From: Desulfurococcales archaeon
GTDB taxonomy: Archaea; Thermoproteota; Thermoprotei_A; Sulfolobales; Ignisphaeraceae
Reading direction: 5' to 3'
DNA length: 64,000 bases
NCBI GenBank assembly: GCA_027066265.1
Contig: JAMOOB010000490.1
Coordinates: 8,207-72,206, forward strand
Below the pieces are notes generated by a model. It had not been told where the DNA came from. It searched no databases and was given only the letters and a program-made list of their open reading frames with translations. Below are positions 8,227-17,700 of the stretch, piece after piece. Both the position numbers and the translations under genes were made by a program. How positions within the stretch are numbered: position 1 is the stretch's first letter; every line of letters begins with the position of its first letter.

Positions 8227-9171
8227 TCACCCGTGCGGTAGCAGCCTTCCTAGCGCGCCCTGGAGCAGGAAGAGTATCAGCAGTACGCCGCCCGCTATCG
8301 CGAGCGCTATCACTACCTTGCTTATAGCCTCGCTCTTCGCCTTCAGCTCCAGCGCCCTGTGTATACCCAGGCTCCTCGCGATGTCGCTGATGGCGCTACC
8401 GAGATCGCTTAGGTGTATCACCAGCGTGTTCACGGTGTCGAGCTGGGTCGCGATGAGGTTGGCGAGCACCTTCGGGATAGCCATCTGCAGAGCGATCGTG
8501 GTGGTGGGCGTCACCCTTACCCTAGCCGTCACCATTCCTACGGACGTGGCTAGCTTCGTTATGAGCTTGTCCAGAGCCTTCCACGGATCGCCCGTCTCCC
8601 TCCACAGCGGGTCGTCTATAGCTATCTGCGCGAAGCCCAGCTGCGTGATCAGAGGGACGTTGAGCGTCTGTCCGCATCTGCCGAGGGCTAGGGCTATCAT
8701 CAGCGGCTTGCCCTCTAGGCTGTACGGCTGCGCATAGGGGTTGGGGATGACGAGGACAGGGTTGCTCGGGTCTACAGATACGTACAGGTTCTCGACGCGC
8801 CTCAGGGGAACGATGCTGGCGGTAGCCGTATCCTGGTGAAGGATGACGCCCACGGCGTCCACAGACGGATCCCTAATCGCGTCAGCCAGCCTCCGAGCAG
8901 ACGCTCCAGCACCTCCCCCTACTCTTCCCCTACCCCTGAAGAAGAGGAGCCACACCACGATGAGCGGGATAGCGATCCCCAGGATAGCCATCACCAGGTC
9001 TCCGAGCGTAAGGCTCGGCGCGCCCCCAGCTGTGGTCACGACATGGTGTACAGCCTTGGTAGTATTGGCGGCGACCGTCCTGGTCATCTTGCTCATGATG
9101 ACCCTGGTAACGTTTATCGGCGTAGGCGTTGCCGTTACGACTGTGGTTGTCGTAGGTGTTGGGATGGGCAT
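8227..9171 (-). CDS. membrane protein with Thr/Val-rich N-terminus
   Basis: 314 residues. Residues 2-50 are Thr/Val-rich (TPTTTTVVTATPTPINVTRV), one transmembrane helix lies at about 54-75, followed by a Gly/Arg linker, a cytosolic or lumenal alpha/beta domain of about 180 residues, and a second hydrophobic helix near the C-terminus (VIALAIAGGVLLILFLLQGA). The N-terminal Thr/Val segment resembles those of the proteins at 13732, 14312, 24665, 25011, 29760 and 59254. SD-like GGTAGGAGA precedes the ATG. Probably a membrane or envelope component; inferred from architecture. Confidence 0.8.
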   Translation of the reverse strand: MPIPTPTTTTVVTATPTPINVTRVIMSKMTRTVAANTTKAVHHVVTTAGGAPSLTLGDLVMAILGIAIPLIVVWLLFFRGRGRVGGGAGASARRLADAIRDPSVDAVGVILHQDTATASIVPLRRVENLYVSVDPSNPVLVIPNPYAQPYSLEGKPLMIALALGRCGQTLNVPLITQLGFAQIAIDDPLWRETGDPWKALDKLITKLATSVGMVTARVRVTPTTTIALQMAIPKVLANLIATQLDTVNTLVIHLSDLGSAISDIARSLGIHRALELKAKSEAISKVVIALAIAGGVLLILFLLQGALGRLLPHG

Positions 9172-9185
9172 TCTCCTACCCCTCG

Positions 9186-9803
9186 CTAGTCGGTTACGAT
9201 TCCTAGCCTACCCTTGATCGCGTTGCTCATCATCGATACGGGTAGGTTGCTCTGCGCGAGCCCTAGGTACCAGTCGATGACGAGGAGGTACGCCAGCGGT
9301 GCGTAGCGGGCTCTGAGCATAGCCGTTCTGCACTCCTCTATCGCCTTCCTCACGTGCTCCTGGCTCGCCGCCGCCTGTCTCGTGAGCTCCGTTGCTCCTC
9401 CCTCGCTCGCTAGGACCTCTACGAGCTCCGTACACACCGAGATCTCGCGCTGCACCAGGTGCTTGATCGTCTCCGCGAGACCGACGATCTTGCGCTTCAT
9501 GTCCTTCTCGAAGCTGTCGGGAGAGGCGATGGACGCGACGACGCCTGCGTCGGTTGCCCACAGGCTTATCGCAGCAACGGCTAGGTCTGCGATCACCTGG
9601 AGATCCCTTGCGGATATGCCCAGCCTCTGGGCAACGTTGCGCTCTATCTCTAGCCACGTCCTCGAGGACTTGATGAACTCTACGAAGTGCTGAGCCGGGA
9701 TCGGGATAACCGCCCTGATGCCCTCCTCCCTCCACTCCTCCTCTCGTAGCTCGCTCCTCCTCTGCGCGGACACGTTGATGCCCCCAGGGTGTTCCCCTGA
9801 CAA
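9186..9803 (-). CDS. hypothetical helical protein
   Basis: About 205 residues if the TTG at 9803, preceded by GAGGT at proper spacing, is the start; a GTG at 9842 would overlap the upstream gene by 37 bases. The product is almost all alpha-helical with alternating hydrophobic and charged positions (RDLQVIADLAVAAISLW, KIVGLAETIKHLVQREIS) and ends with a hydrophobic helix. It is the second gene of the operon leading to the AAA+ ATPase. No family recognised; a helical-bundle assembly protein is possible. Confidence 0.65.
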   Translation of the reverse strand: MSGEHPGGINVSAQRRSELREEEWREEGIRAVIPIPAQHFVEFIKSSRTWLEIERNVAQRLGISARDLQVIADLAVAAISLWATDAGVVASIASPDSFEKDMKRKIVGLAETIKHLVQREISVCTELVEVLASEGGATELTRQAAASQEHVRKAIEECRTAMLRARYAPLAYLLVIDWYLGLAQSNLPVSMMSNAIKGRLGIVTD

Positions 9804-9805
9804 AG

Positions 9806-10216
9806 CTATAACCTCGACTCCGAGTCCATGAGCTCTATACACGTCTGCTCGAGCTCGTCGAGGGAGAGCCTCCTGTGCGCGGCTAGCCTCAGAAGCCTTG
9901 CAACTGGATGGTCGTGGTCCTCCCTGAGGATCCTCATGATCTGGGTCCTAACCACGAACGGTCCGCTATCTCTACACGTCGCGAAGTCCATTCCCGCGGC
10001 TATGCATAGGTGTAGGTATACCTCTCGTAGGGCTGGGTCCGCCCATATGTACCTGAAGATCCTTGCGGTTGCTATCTGGTGCCTACCGTTCCTCCTGCCG
10101 GGCTTCGTTAGCCCGATGTACCTGCTGCAGAGCATCATCTCGAGCGCGAAGATAACCAAGTCCTTAAGCTCTTCGAACCACGTACTCTCGGTGATCCCGT
10201 GTGTCCGAGTTCGCAT
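9806..10216 (-). CDS. hypothetical protein, first gene of AAA+ operon
   Basis: About 136 residues from the ATG at 10216, preceded by GGGTGAC. Helical, with scattered Cys and His residues (HLCIAAGMDFATCRDSG and DHDHPVARLLRLAAHRR). Its 5' end overlaps the 5' end of the divergent gene at 10201 by about 16 bases, so each gene's ribosome-binding site lies inside the other. That leaves no room for a shared intergenic promoter, and the two promoters must lie inside the opposite coding sequences. Function unknown. Confidence 0.7.
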   Translation of the reverse strand: MRTRTHGITESTWFEELKDLVIFALEMMLCSRYIGLTKPGRRNGRHQIATARIFRYIWADPALREVYLHLCIAAGMDFATCRDSGPFVVRTQIMRILREDHDHPVARLLRLAAHRRLSLDELEQTCIELMDSESRL

Positions 10217-10875
10217 CCGAGTCACCCGTGTACCACGAGCTCGCCATGATTGCGTACTACTGCGGGTACCAGCAGACGCCGAGCCTCGACGCGATCTACA
10301 ACATTATGCAGAAGTGCATCAGTATCGGCAGGATCGGCTGGGGTCTCGCGCTCTTCGCCCTCAATCTCGCTCTCAGCGGAGGTAGCATACCGTTCTACGC
10401 CGTTATGCCGATACCCTTTGCCCACCTCGCTAGGCTTAAGGAGCTGTACGTGGTTCACGAGCTTGTTCTGGTCAGGGAGCAGATCGCTCAGCACGAGGGC
10501 TTCTTCACGGTTACCAGCACGCGTATCGCCGGCGGTAGGAAGCTCGACTACCCGACCGTCTTCGGCGTCGTGCTGGTCTACGAGGATGAGAGCGGTAACG
10601 AGAACGTTAGGTGCTTCCTCGTCAAGCGCACCAACCTCAACAACTACCCGTTCATGGCTACGATACCCAGCGACGAGACGTGCAGAAAGATGCTGAGGCT
10701 CTGCCGCGAGAACAGGCACGTCATGTCCGAGGAGGAGATCGAGAGGTACATCCGTGAACACGGCGTTCAGATCGAGGAGAGGGAGCAGAGACCCGAGAAG
10801 CCTCGGGGCGGGGAGAACATCGTTGAGGAGGAGATAGTTGTCGACATCGAGGGGTCTCCCGAGGGAGGTCTTTAG
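10201..10875 (+). CDS. hypothetical protein with acidic C-terminus
   Basis: 224 residues from a GTG preceded by GGTGAT at five bases. An N-terminal helical part contains a moderately hydrophobic segment (GWGLALFALNLALSGGSIPF). A central beta-rich part follows (YPTVFGVVLVYEDESGN), then a long acidic tail (ERPEKPRGG-type residues, ending EEEIVVDIEGSPEGGL). It is a rightward gene in a leftward neighbourhood and is followed by the GGTGCACC repeat element at 10875-11041. No family recognised. Confidence 0.75.
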   Translation: MSEFASESPVYHELAMIAYYCGYQQTPSLDAIYNIMQKCISIGRIGWGLALFALNLALSGGSIPFYAVMPIPFAHLARLKELYVVHELVLVREQIAQHEGFFTVTSTRIAGGRKLDYPTVFGVVLVYEDESGNENVRCFLVKRTNLNNYPFMATIPSDETCRKMLRLCRENRHVMSEEEIERYIREHGVQIEEREQRPEKPRGGENIVEEEIVVDIEGSPEGGL

Positions 10876-11041
10876 GTGCACCCCACGATCATAACCCTCA
10901 ATTCTTGCGGAGGTCTGCACTCGTTTAGGTGCACCCAAACCGCTTTTACCTGATTGACTATCCGAAGATCCTTCGTATGGTGCACCCCATCTGTATTCAA
11001 TCGATGTGTCTGCGGGGGGTCTGTATCGTTCTGTGTGCACC
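10875..11041. repeat. GGTGCACC / ATTCTTGCGGAGGT repeat element (copy 1)
   Basis: Palindromic GGTGCACC boxes start at 10875, 10928 and 10979, with a near copy at 11034: four boxes at 51-55 bp intervals. The core ATTCTTGCGGAGGT lies at 10901-10914, and a degenerate version of the first unit follows the third box. It fills the convergent gap between 10875 and 11064. Related copies lie at 39044-39200, 40363-40376 and 50425-50580. Confidence 0.75.
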
Positions 11042-11063
11042 GAACCGCAGTCGAGGAGTAGAG

Positions 11064-11399
11064 CTAGCCTTCTCCCAGCTCGCTCCTCAGCATCGCTAGC
11101 GACGCTATGCAGAGTAGCACCCCCGCGAAGGCTACGCCGTTCTCCAGCGGTGTTCCTCGGCAGAACACCATCTCCGCCACGAAGCTTATCGTGGACGCTA
11201 CGAGGAGCATCCTCAGCACGTCCATCTCTATAGACGCGAGGTAGTGCGCCACCGACAGCAGTCCGCAGCTCAGCGATAGCAGGGCTAGCGCCGTGGATAC
11301 CGATCCGAGTACCAGCGATGCTGCGGAGAGCAGTATCATCACCACAGCTGCGGTGAGCAGGAAGCGGAACAGTGCTCGGATACCCTTTACCACCCTCAT
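11064..11399 (-). CDS. small polytopic membrane protein
   Basis: 111 residues with three or four hydrophobic segments (about 12-33, 36-55, 62-80 and 88-105) and few charges. It is the third gene of a leftward unit starting with a GT4 enzyme. A CCACAGCTGCGG copy lies inside it at 11342. Family unknown. Confidence 0.65.
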   Translation of the reverse strand: MRVVKGIRALFRFLLTAAVVMILLSAASLVLGSVSTALALLSLSCGLLSVAHYLASIEMDVLRMLLVASTISFVAEMVFCRGTPLENGVAFAGVLLCIASLAMLRSELGEG

Positions 11400-11405
11400 C
11401 TACAA

Positions 11406-11849
11406 TCATCTCCTCCAACCCTTTCTGATCTCTCCAAGCACGTACGCGGCGATGAAGTAGAGCGCTAGGGCTAGCAGAGCCATCGCGACGGCTATCGGGA
11501 CGGCTACGTAGTACCTAGCGGCGGGGTTCACCCTGTAGATCGGCGACACTATCGTTACCGGGATCGTCGTCACCGTGGTTACCGTTGTTGCGGCGGTAGT
11601 CGTCGTGAGGTTCATCACCGTCGTGTAGGTGTATACATACGTGGTGTTGGCTCCGTACCGCACCTCTGCTACCTTCACCAGCATCTCCTGGGGTGGAACC
11701 ATGTACGCGAGCGAGATGAGTACCAGCGCCGCCGAGATCAGCACGTAGGCGCGCTTGAAGTCCTGGCTCCTAGCCTTCGATACGATGGTTATCCACACAA
11801 GCGCGAAGAATACGAGTATCGCGATCAGAGCAACCGCCTGTCCATACAT
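11406..11849 (-). CDS. membrane protein with exposed Thr/Val-rich loop
   Basis: About 147 residues. Two transmembrane helices lie in the N-terminal 60 residues and one near the C-terminus. The loop between them is Thr-rich (NLTTTTAATTVTTVTTIPVT), likely extracytoplasmic and possibly glycosylated, since several N-x-T sites are present. The ATG at 11849 follows the stop of the upstream GT4 gene by two bases; one at 11870 would overlap it. Being in an operon with a glycosyltransferase, it may be a substrate or partner; this is inference. Confidence 0.7.
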   Translation of the reverse strand: MYGQAVALIAILVFFALVWITIVSKARSQDFKRAYVLISAALVLISLAYMVPPQEMLVKVAEVRYGANTTYVYTYTTVMNLTTTTAATTVTTVTTIPVTIVSPIYRVNPAARYYVAVPIAVAMALLALALYFIAAYVLGEIRKGWRR

Positions 11850-11853
11850 GCTC

Positions 11854-13122
11854 TCAACCCTTTGCAGCATCGGCTAGAACGCTTCTAAAGCTCGCCGCCT
11901 CCTCCAGGGCTCTAGCCATCCGCCTAGCCATCTCCCTGTAGGTGAACGCCTTGGCGCGCTCGTGCGCTCTCCTAGCGACCTCCTCAGCCCACCTCCGATC
12001 CTCCATAGCTCTCGCGATCGCTCTGCTGAGAGCTCTGTAGTCCGGTCTGCACAGCTCCAAGCCCTCCGGAACGACGTACGGCTCGCACGGAACGATAGCG
12101 TCCTCGGGAAGAGCCTCGCCCCACACCTCGGCTAGCGCAGGATGAGCCGAGACGACGATTGGTTTGCCCACAGCTGCAGCCTCGAGCGGCGGCAAGCCGA
12201 ACGCCTCTCCGTCGCTTGGAAACGCGAAGAGGTCTACGGAGCAGTATATCTGCAGAACCTCCCTCTCCGTCAAGCCCATCGATGTGAAGGGCTCGCTCGT
12301 GAAGAACGTTCTCTCCCTAACCATCCTCCACCCGGTCTTCATCTCCACCAGGCTTAGGGTAGCCTCGATGTTCCACTTCGGATCGCCGGCGCCGTACTGT
12401 ATCAGCATCGCTGCGACGCCGATCCTCTCGCGGAGGTGCTCCGGAAGCGTTGCTACAGCCATCAGCAGGGCGAAGAGGTTCTTTCTAATCATGTTCTTGC
12501 CCAGTGTGCCAACGATGAATAGCTCGGGCGGGAACAGCCTCCCGAGCTCGCTGCATACCTCCGGCCTGTAGAGGTCGTGGTCTATACCGTGGTAAACAAC
12601 GAACGTCCTCTCCTCGAACACATCCCTTCTGAACCCCGCATGAACGCACCCGTCTATGATCGTCCTCCTCACGAACTCGGTGGGTGCGGCGAAGCCGTGT
12701 ACGTTCAGCACGTGCAGCGCGTACTCCGGCGGCAGCGTCAGGGACTCGTTGAGGAAGTAGCCCAGGCACGGAACGCCGATCTCTCTGCACTGAGGAAGTA
12801 TCTCGCTCAGCGGCGGCGCGTAGGGCGTCCCGTAGAGCAGGACGATGTCCGCTCCACCGATGTCGTAGAGGTGCTGAGCGAGGTTACCGCACCACGGATA
12901 CACCTCTACCTCCACGTACTTCTCGAGAACGTTCCTAGCCCAGTCGCAGCAGCTATGAGCAGCCCTGAACCTCAGCCCCCTCCCAAACATCGTTGCCACC
13001 CCGGCGAAGCACACGACCTTGACATCGAAGCCGAGCTCCTTCAAGCCCTGCACAAGCCAAAGCGTAACCTTGCCCATAGAGGTCGGTGCCCAGGGGCACT
13101 CCGAAACCATGAGAACACGCAT
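11854..13122 (-). CDS. GT4-family glycosyltransferase
   Basis: 422 residues, GT-B fold. The N-terminus starts with VLMVSECPWAPTSMGKVTLW, the usual strand, loop and first helix of GT4 enzymes. The C-terminal half has FIVGTLGKNMIRKN and the donor-site motif DGEAFGLPPLEAAAVGKPIV, with the conserved Glu in the E-x7-E-like arrangement. It probably transfers a nucleotide-activated sugar to a surface or viral glycoprotein or lipid. It heads a leftward unit with two membrane proteins, and a promoter with the exact palindrome 33 bp upstream of TATA lies at 13157-13200. It differs enough from the GT4 enzyme at 2357 to have a separate substrate. Confidence 0.9.
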   Translation of the reverse strand: MRVLMVSECPWAPTSMGKVTLWLVQGLKELGFDVKVVCFAGVATMFGRGLRFRAAHSCCDWARNVLEKYVEVEVYPWCGNLAQHLYDIGGADIVLLYGTPYAPPLSEILPQCREIGVPCLGYFLNESLTLPPEYALHVLNVHGFAAPTEFVRRTIIDGCVHAGFRRDVFEERTFVVYHGIDHDLYRPEVCSELGRLFPPELFIVGTLGKNMIRKNLFALLMAVATLPEHLRERIGVAAMLIQYGAGDPKWNIEATLSLVEMKTGWRMVRERTFFTSEPFTSMGLTEREVLQIYCSVDLFAFPSDGEAFGLPPLEAAAVGKPIVVSAHPALAEVWGEALPEDAIVPCEPYVVPEGLELCRPDYRALSRAIARAMEDRRWAEEVARRAHERAKAFTYREMARRMARALEEAASFRSVLADAAKG

Positions 13123-13156
13123 AGATAGCTCCCAAGGGCTAGAGAACGAGAAATAG

Positions 13157-13200
13157 GTTAAAACCTCGCTCTAGCCGAACAAATATGTCCACAGCTGTGG
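13157..13200 (-). promoter_or_regulatory. promoter with upstream palindrome
   Basis: TATA-like GGTTTTAACC (13157-13166), about 35 bases before the GT4 start at 13122, with the exact palindrome at 13189-13200 centred about 33 bp upstream of the TATA centre. Confidence 0.65.
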
Positions 13201-13207
13201 TAACGAG

Positions 13208-13708
13208 CTAGTCGATCTTTATCCACGTACCCTTCTCGGGTTTGTCTATGTACTCGGGATGCCATACAAAGTGTATCCTGGGATCGGATTTGCTGAGTCT
13301 CTCTACTGCTTCGATAAACTCTCTGAAGCTTCCCCTATACCCAAGCTCTCGAGCGTGTTCGTATACGTAGATCAGCGGTATCCACGGTAGCGACATCTCG
13401 GCTCTAGCCCGTCTATACGCTTCGTACAGCATCCTCCTGATATCCAGGCTGGTCTCCGCTTGCCTCAGATAGCTCGCGATACGCCTGTAGTCAACCTCAA
13501 CGCGATCACCATGGATACGAACCGCACCGCTGGTGATCTGCTCCAGCATTTTTAGGATCTGAACAACCTCGTCGCGAGAAGGACGCTTACCGAGAACCTT
13601 CTCGACGATACGAGCGGCGAAGTCTATAGACATAGAGGCGTAGTTCGATAAAGCGCGCAGGAGATGCATAACCTTGCTGCGGTCAGAGGAAAGCATCTTC
13701 ATAACCAT
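13208..13708 (-). CDS. hypothetical basic helical protein
   Basis: 166 residues with many Arg and Lys. The N-terminal half has helix-turn-helix spacing (KRPSRDEVVQILKMLEQITS, then a beta pair VRIHGDRVEVDYRRI), suggestive of a winged-helix DNA-binding domain; the C-terminal half is helical with aromatic residues (RIHFVWHPEYID). Its stop lies only eight bases from the palindrome at 13189. It could be a transcription regulator, but the similarity is only in pattern. Confidence 0.7.
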   Translation of the reverse strand: MVMKMLSSDRSKVMHLLRALSNYASMSIDFAARIVEKVLGKRPSRDEVVQILKMLEQITSGAVRIHGDRVEVDYRRIASYLRQAETSLDIRRMLYEAYRRARAEMSLPWIPLIYVYEHARELGYRGSFREFIEAVERLSKSDPRIHFVWHPEYIDKPEKGTWIKID

Positions 13709-13731
13709 GCTCGCACCCCGCTATGGCTAAT

Positions 13732-14301
13732 CTACGTCATCTTGGGTGCTCCGGGCTTACCAGGTCCAACATGCTGTCCCTTAGGTGGTGTCACGATGAT
13801 TGTTACGTACTTGCTCCAGCTCGTCACGAACTTTGTGACCACAGCTGTGGACACATTTGTGATGCTTCTCGTGACCGTGGCTGTGGCTACATGCACTTTC
13901 GTGTATGGGAAGATGTGGCTATAGATCCTGGTGTTCAGGAAGCATACTGTCCACAGGATGTACTCGGTTGCGACCGGTATCGTCTGGTACCTCGTTGCTA
14001 CAACTGTGTAGATATGCTTCGTAACGATTACCGAGACTATCCTCGTGACAACGACCTCTCTCTGCGGCTGCTTAGGCTGCGTAGAGGATGGGGGCGGTGT
14101 TCTTGGTTTGCTCTGCTCTCTCGGCTGTGTGGCTGGTGGTGTGGGAGGGACGATCCTTGGCTGCTCTGGCGCCTGTCTAGATACAGATGGTTGCTGGACA
14201 GCTACTGTCTGGGGCTGCTTCTGGAGCTGCTGCGGCGTAATGTTGTACATCTGCATCAGCTTGCGTAGCGCTGGAGGTATCTGAAGGCTCGCCGACGTCA
14301 T
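13732..14301 (-). CDS. Pro/Gln-rich protein with Val-Thr repeat domain
   Basis: 189 residues. Residues 1-25 form a helix, about 25-85 are Pro/Gln/Ser low complexity, and about 88-175 carry Val-Thr-basic repeats (VVTRIVSVIVTK, VATATVTRSITN, VVTKFVTSWSKYVT). The C-terminus is a Gly/Pro tail. The Val-Thr segment relates it to the adjacent 14312 protein and to those at 24665, 25011, 29760 and 59254. An exact palindrome at 13839 lies inside the repeat and encodes part of it. Probably a structural surface protein; inferred. Confidence 0.75.
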   Translation of the reverse strand: MTSASLQIPPALRKLMQMYNITPQQLQKQPQTVAVQQPSVSRQAPEQPRIVPPTPPATQPREQSKPRTPPPSSTQPKQPQREVVVTRIVSVIVTKHIYTVVATRYQTIPVATEYILWTVCFLNTRIYSHIFPYTKVHVATATVTRSITNVSTAVVTKFVTSWSKYVTIIVTPPKGQHVGPGKPGAPKMT

Positions 14302-14311
14302 GCTTCCACCT

Positions 14312-14620
14312 CTATGCGTAGACTGTTACTGGAACGGTTATCTCTCTGGTCACCACCCTGGTCGTGTACGGCGTGATCCACCTCGTTACGAAGCTCGTCG
14401 CCACGATGGTCTGGTAAACGGGTTTCCTGGTTAGGAACACCGTCGTTACGATGGCGCTCGCCGCGCTGAGGATCTTGCTCACGATCTTGCTGATCCTCCT
14501 GGTGACGTACCTCGTGACATACCTCGTTCTGTGCCTGGTGACAACGCTGGTCACGGCGATGTTCGTCCAGCTGGCGATAGCGGTGCTGATCTGTATCCTC
14601 TGCACAACGGTCTGTACCAC
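14312..14620 (-). CDS. Val-Thr tetrapeptide-repeat protein
   Basis: 102 residues with repeated V-T-R-x units (VVTRHRTRYVTRYVTRRI near residue 25; later FVTRWITPYTTRVVTREIT). A more helical hydrophobic stretch (SKILSAASAIVTTVFL) sits between the two repeat tracts. The GTG start at 14620 is about 40 bases downstream of a BRE/TATA-like element. The four-residue periodicity alternates beta-branched residues with basic or aromatic ones, which suggests an extended beta or solenoid structure. Function unknown; it lies immediately downstream of the giant surface-protein gene. Confidence 0.7.
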   Translation of the reverse strand: MVQTVVQRIQISTAIASWTNIAVTSVVTRHRTRYVTRYVTRRISKIVSKILSAASAIVTTVFLTRKPVYQTIVATSFVTRWITPYTTRVVTREITVPVTVYA

Positions 14621-14654
14621 CCCTGTCCACCGCGGAGAAGGTGGTTGGGGTAGC

Positions 14655-14671
14655 TAATCTATGTAGCGAAC
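14655..14671 (-). promoter_or_regulatory. BRE/TATA-like promoter
   Basis: Minus-strand TTCGCTA followed by CATAGATTAG, about 40 bases before the GTG at 14620. The BRE half matches the CGCTAC consensus of this window; the TATA half is weak. Confidence 0.45.
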
Positions 14672-14676
14672 AAGAG

Positions 14677-14693
14677 GAAGAAGAAAGAAAAAG
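14677..14693 (-). terminator. oligo-T terminator of the 2060-residue gene
   Basis: About 20 bases after the stop at 14711 the minus strand reads CTCTTTTTCTTTCTTCTTC, a T-rich tract of the type used for archaeal termination, directly upstream of the next promoter. Confidence 0.6.
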
Positions 14694-14710
14694 AGGTTGG
14701 TAAAAGGGGT

Positions 14711-17700
14711 TTACCTGTTCGCGATCCGTATACCTATGCCGACGACTATGGCTAGCACCGACAGCGCGAGCCCGTAGGTGTTGCCCATCACGGCGCAGAG
14801 TATCGTGGCTACGAATCCCGCTAGAGCTATACCAAGACCGATGTCTCCGCTGAGCCTGGCGGCGGCTATCGCGAGCGCTATCATCGCGCCTCCGAGCACG
14901 ATCATGTCTATAGATAGCTGCGTTATCGGCGTAGGCGGAGGCGCTATGCTTGTGCTCGGCAACGTGATGTTCTCTCCCCTGCCGACCGTTGCTCGTAGCA
15001 CGGGTGGGCTCGGCGCTGCGGCGACTATCGATATCTGCCTGGAGCTCGGGTTGACGACGACCATAGCCGTGAACCCGAGCGGCACGTCAAGCACGTACTC
15101 GTCCGACGACACCACCACTCCGCTAACGGACGTTCCGGCGATGGCGAAGTTGAGCGTCCATCCCCTGAAGCCCCTGAGCGTAATGCCCTTCGCCCCTCCG
15201 GGGTAGATCCTCAGCTCGCCGCTCGAGATATCGATGATCACCGGCCGCGATAGGGCTACGTACTTCACCAGCCCTCCGACCGGTACCGGACCGAGTATCG
15301 ACAGCGATAGCGCTCCCTTCGCGAGCGCCTCGAACGCCCATCCAAGCGTTACACCGAACCTCTCGACCGCTACAGACGTGCTCGCATTGATGAACGGATA
15401 GGCGTAGCCGACCTCTATCGGCGACGAGGCTTCCACGATAGCCGTTCTGTACCTCGTGTACCTACCCTCGCTCCATACATACATCGCGAAGCAGCTCACC
15501 GAGCCGGTGGCGTTGTTGTAGTCGTAGCCGATAACAACGACGGCTGGCAGCGCAGCTGGCGCTATCGGTACGCTCTTCACCGTCCCGTTGATGTCGAGGA
15601 ACAGCTCGGCGCTAGTAGAGACGTTGATTCCGCAGACCATGTACCCCGCCGCCTCGCTGTGTATCCAGCCAACAACGACACCCCTCGCGCCAGCGATGCT
15701 CGATACCGGGACTATGCTTGGCGCCGTAGACACCGTCTTGAGCCTGTCCAGGTAGAGCGGCGTGAAGAAGCCTCCGGTAACCGTACCGCCGCCAGCTATC
15801 TCCACCATTACCTGCATAAAGCTCGTGCTGCCCGCGCTGAAGCTCATCAGCGGCTCTCCATCCGCGTAGAGCACGGCTGTTCCGTTCGGCAGGATGCTCA
15901 TCACAACGTATAGCCCTGGCTCGGTGTAGGTCCTGACCGCAGCTGTGGTGTTGCCCACGACAGCCACTACGCTATCGGTCGAGACGGTGTAGCTCCCGAG
16001 CACAACACCGCCGCTGCTCTGGACGGCGACGGGCGTGAAGTTTCCGAACCATACCTCGATGGGCTCGTCGCCTACCCTAGGAACGATGATCCTGAGCCTC
16101 TCAACACCGCTTAGGTAGATACCTAGAGACGTGGCGTTGCCGCTGAGCAGGTAGCTCACCCTATAGATCCTCTCCACCGCGGCTGTGCCGACGATCTTCG
16201 CTCTGCCGATCGGGTACTGCACGATCCTAGCCCAGTCGTAGAGAACGCTCTCGTGCAGCCCATACATATCGCTCGGCGTGACGTAGACACCTAGAGCGTA
16301 TGTTCCCGCGAACGGTCCGTACACCGTGGCGCTGTAGACGAACTCCCGCGGCGTATCCTGGTAGATACCGCCCGGAACGTAGCTGCCGTTGCCGAGCAGA
16401 ATCCTTATCCTGTTCGGCTTCTCGAACACCACCGTCAGCAGATACCACCCAGCGCTGTCCAGCGCGATGCTCGTGTTCACACACCTGCTGTCCGGTAGGT
16501 AGCAGAGCCACAGCCAGCTACCGTTGTTGTACACCACAGCCGTGATATTGGCGATCCCCTCTCCGTAGCTCAGCGAGATGTTGAGGATAGCGACAGCGAG
16601 CCTCTCGCCAGGCTCGTACCTGAACCTCACCTGAACAGCCGTATCGTTACTCGGCGACTCGTACGTAGCGTTAGCGTTGCTGTACCCGAAGTAGCTTCCC
16701 CAGAACAGGTTCGGAACATGGGGGTTTTTGATTAGACCGAACACTGCCGGCATGTCTAGGAGCAGCGTCATAGGCATGCTCGTAGCTGCTGTTAGGTTCG
16801 TCTGCAGATCGTAGCTATCCCTAGCCTCAAGATCACCGATATCACCAACACTCGCCTCAACCGTGTCTATGGGTGGGTACGGTACGAGGACCTCGATATC
16901 GTAGGTCCCAGGAGGAATCCACACCTTGTAGTCCTCGCACAGACCAGCAGCGTTAGGCGTACACGTAACGAAGAACGAAGTCACAACCCTACCATGGCGA
17001 TACAGCCTCACAATGCTTCCGTACGGGAAGAACCTTAGGTGTAGATAACCATCGTTATAGAGGTTCGGCACAACCCACAGCCACCTCTCCTCAGCTGGAA
17101 CACGTTTGACATCGCCTCGCGGTATCGCTGCGTATCTGCTAGGTGATAGATCGATGTAGTGTGTTCCGTTGAAGAACGTTGGGTCTAGGAAGAGAACTAG
17201 GCTTGTTGGATCGAGCTTATGATTGTTGTAGAGGTCTGCTATGCTTGTTGGGTCGAGAGCTCTAGCATATATGATAGTGTACGCAATGTATCCCCTATAT
17301 GGTGGATGTGGTGTGCGATAGGGTGTCCATCCTATCCATAATGGGTTTCCATTGCTGAATCTCCTCCCTGTTCCGATGTCTACTGTTGTTTCAAGTGATG
17401 TGTCTACATATATGTTGAGGGTTGTGCCCGAGACAGTGAATGCTACAAACCTCCATGTGAGATCCTGGTATGTGGTCTGCGTAGGGTGATAGCCCGGGTT
17501 CTCTGCGCCACCAAGATAGATAGCCGCTAGCTTACCCTTATAGTTTACTCGAACCCATAACGGATCACCACCAAACTGACCCATTATCACGGATGCGATT
17601 GGTGTTTCAACAGGGCTGAACATTAGCGCTATAGCGAAATCTGAGGATGGATCAACACTATTGAATGCACCAACATCGATATAATCATCTTCACCATCGA

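Noticed and set aside
10222..11418. 398-codon minus-strand frame
   Set aside because: It covers the opposite strand of a well-supported gene, the repeat element and another gene; it is a composition artefact.
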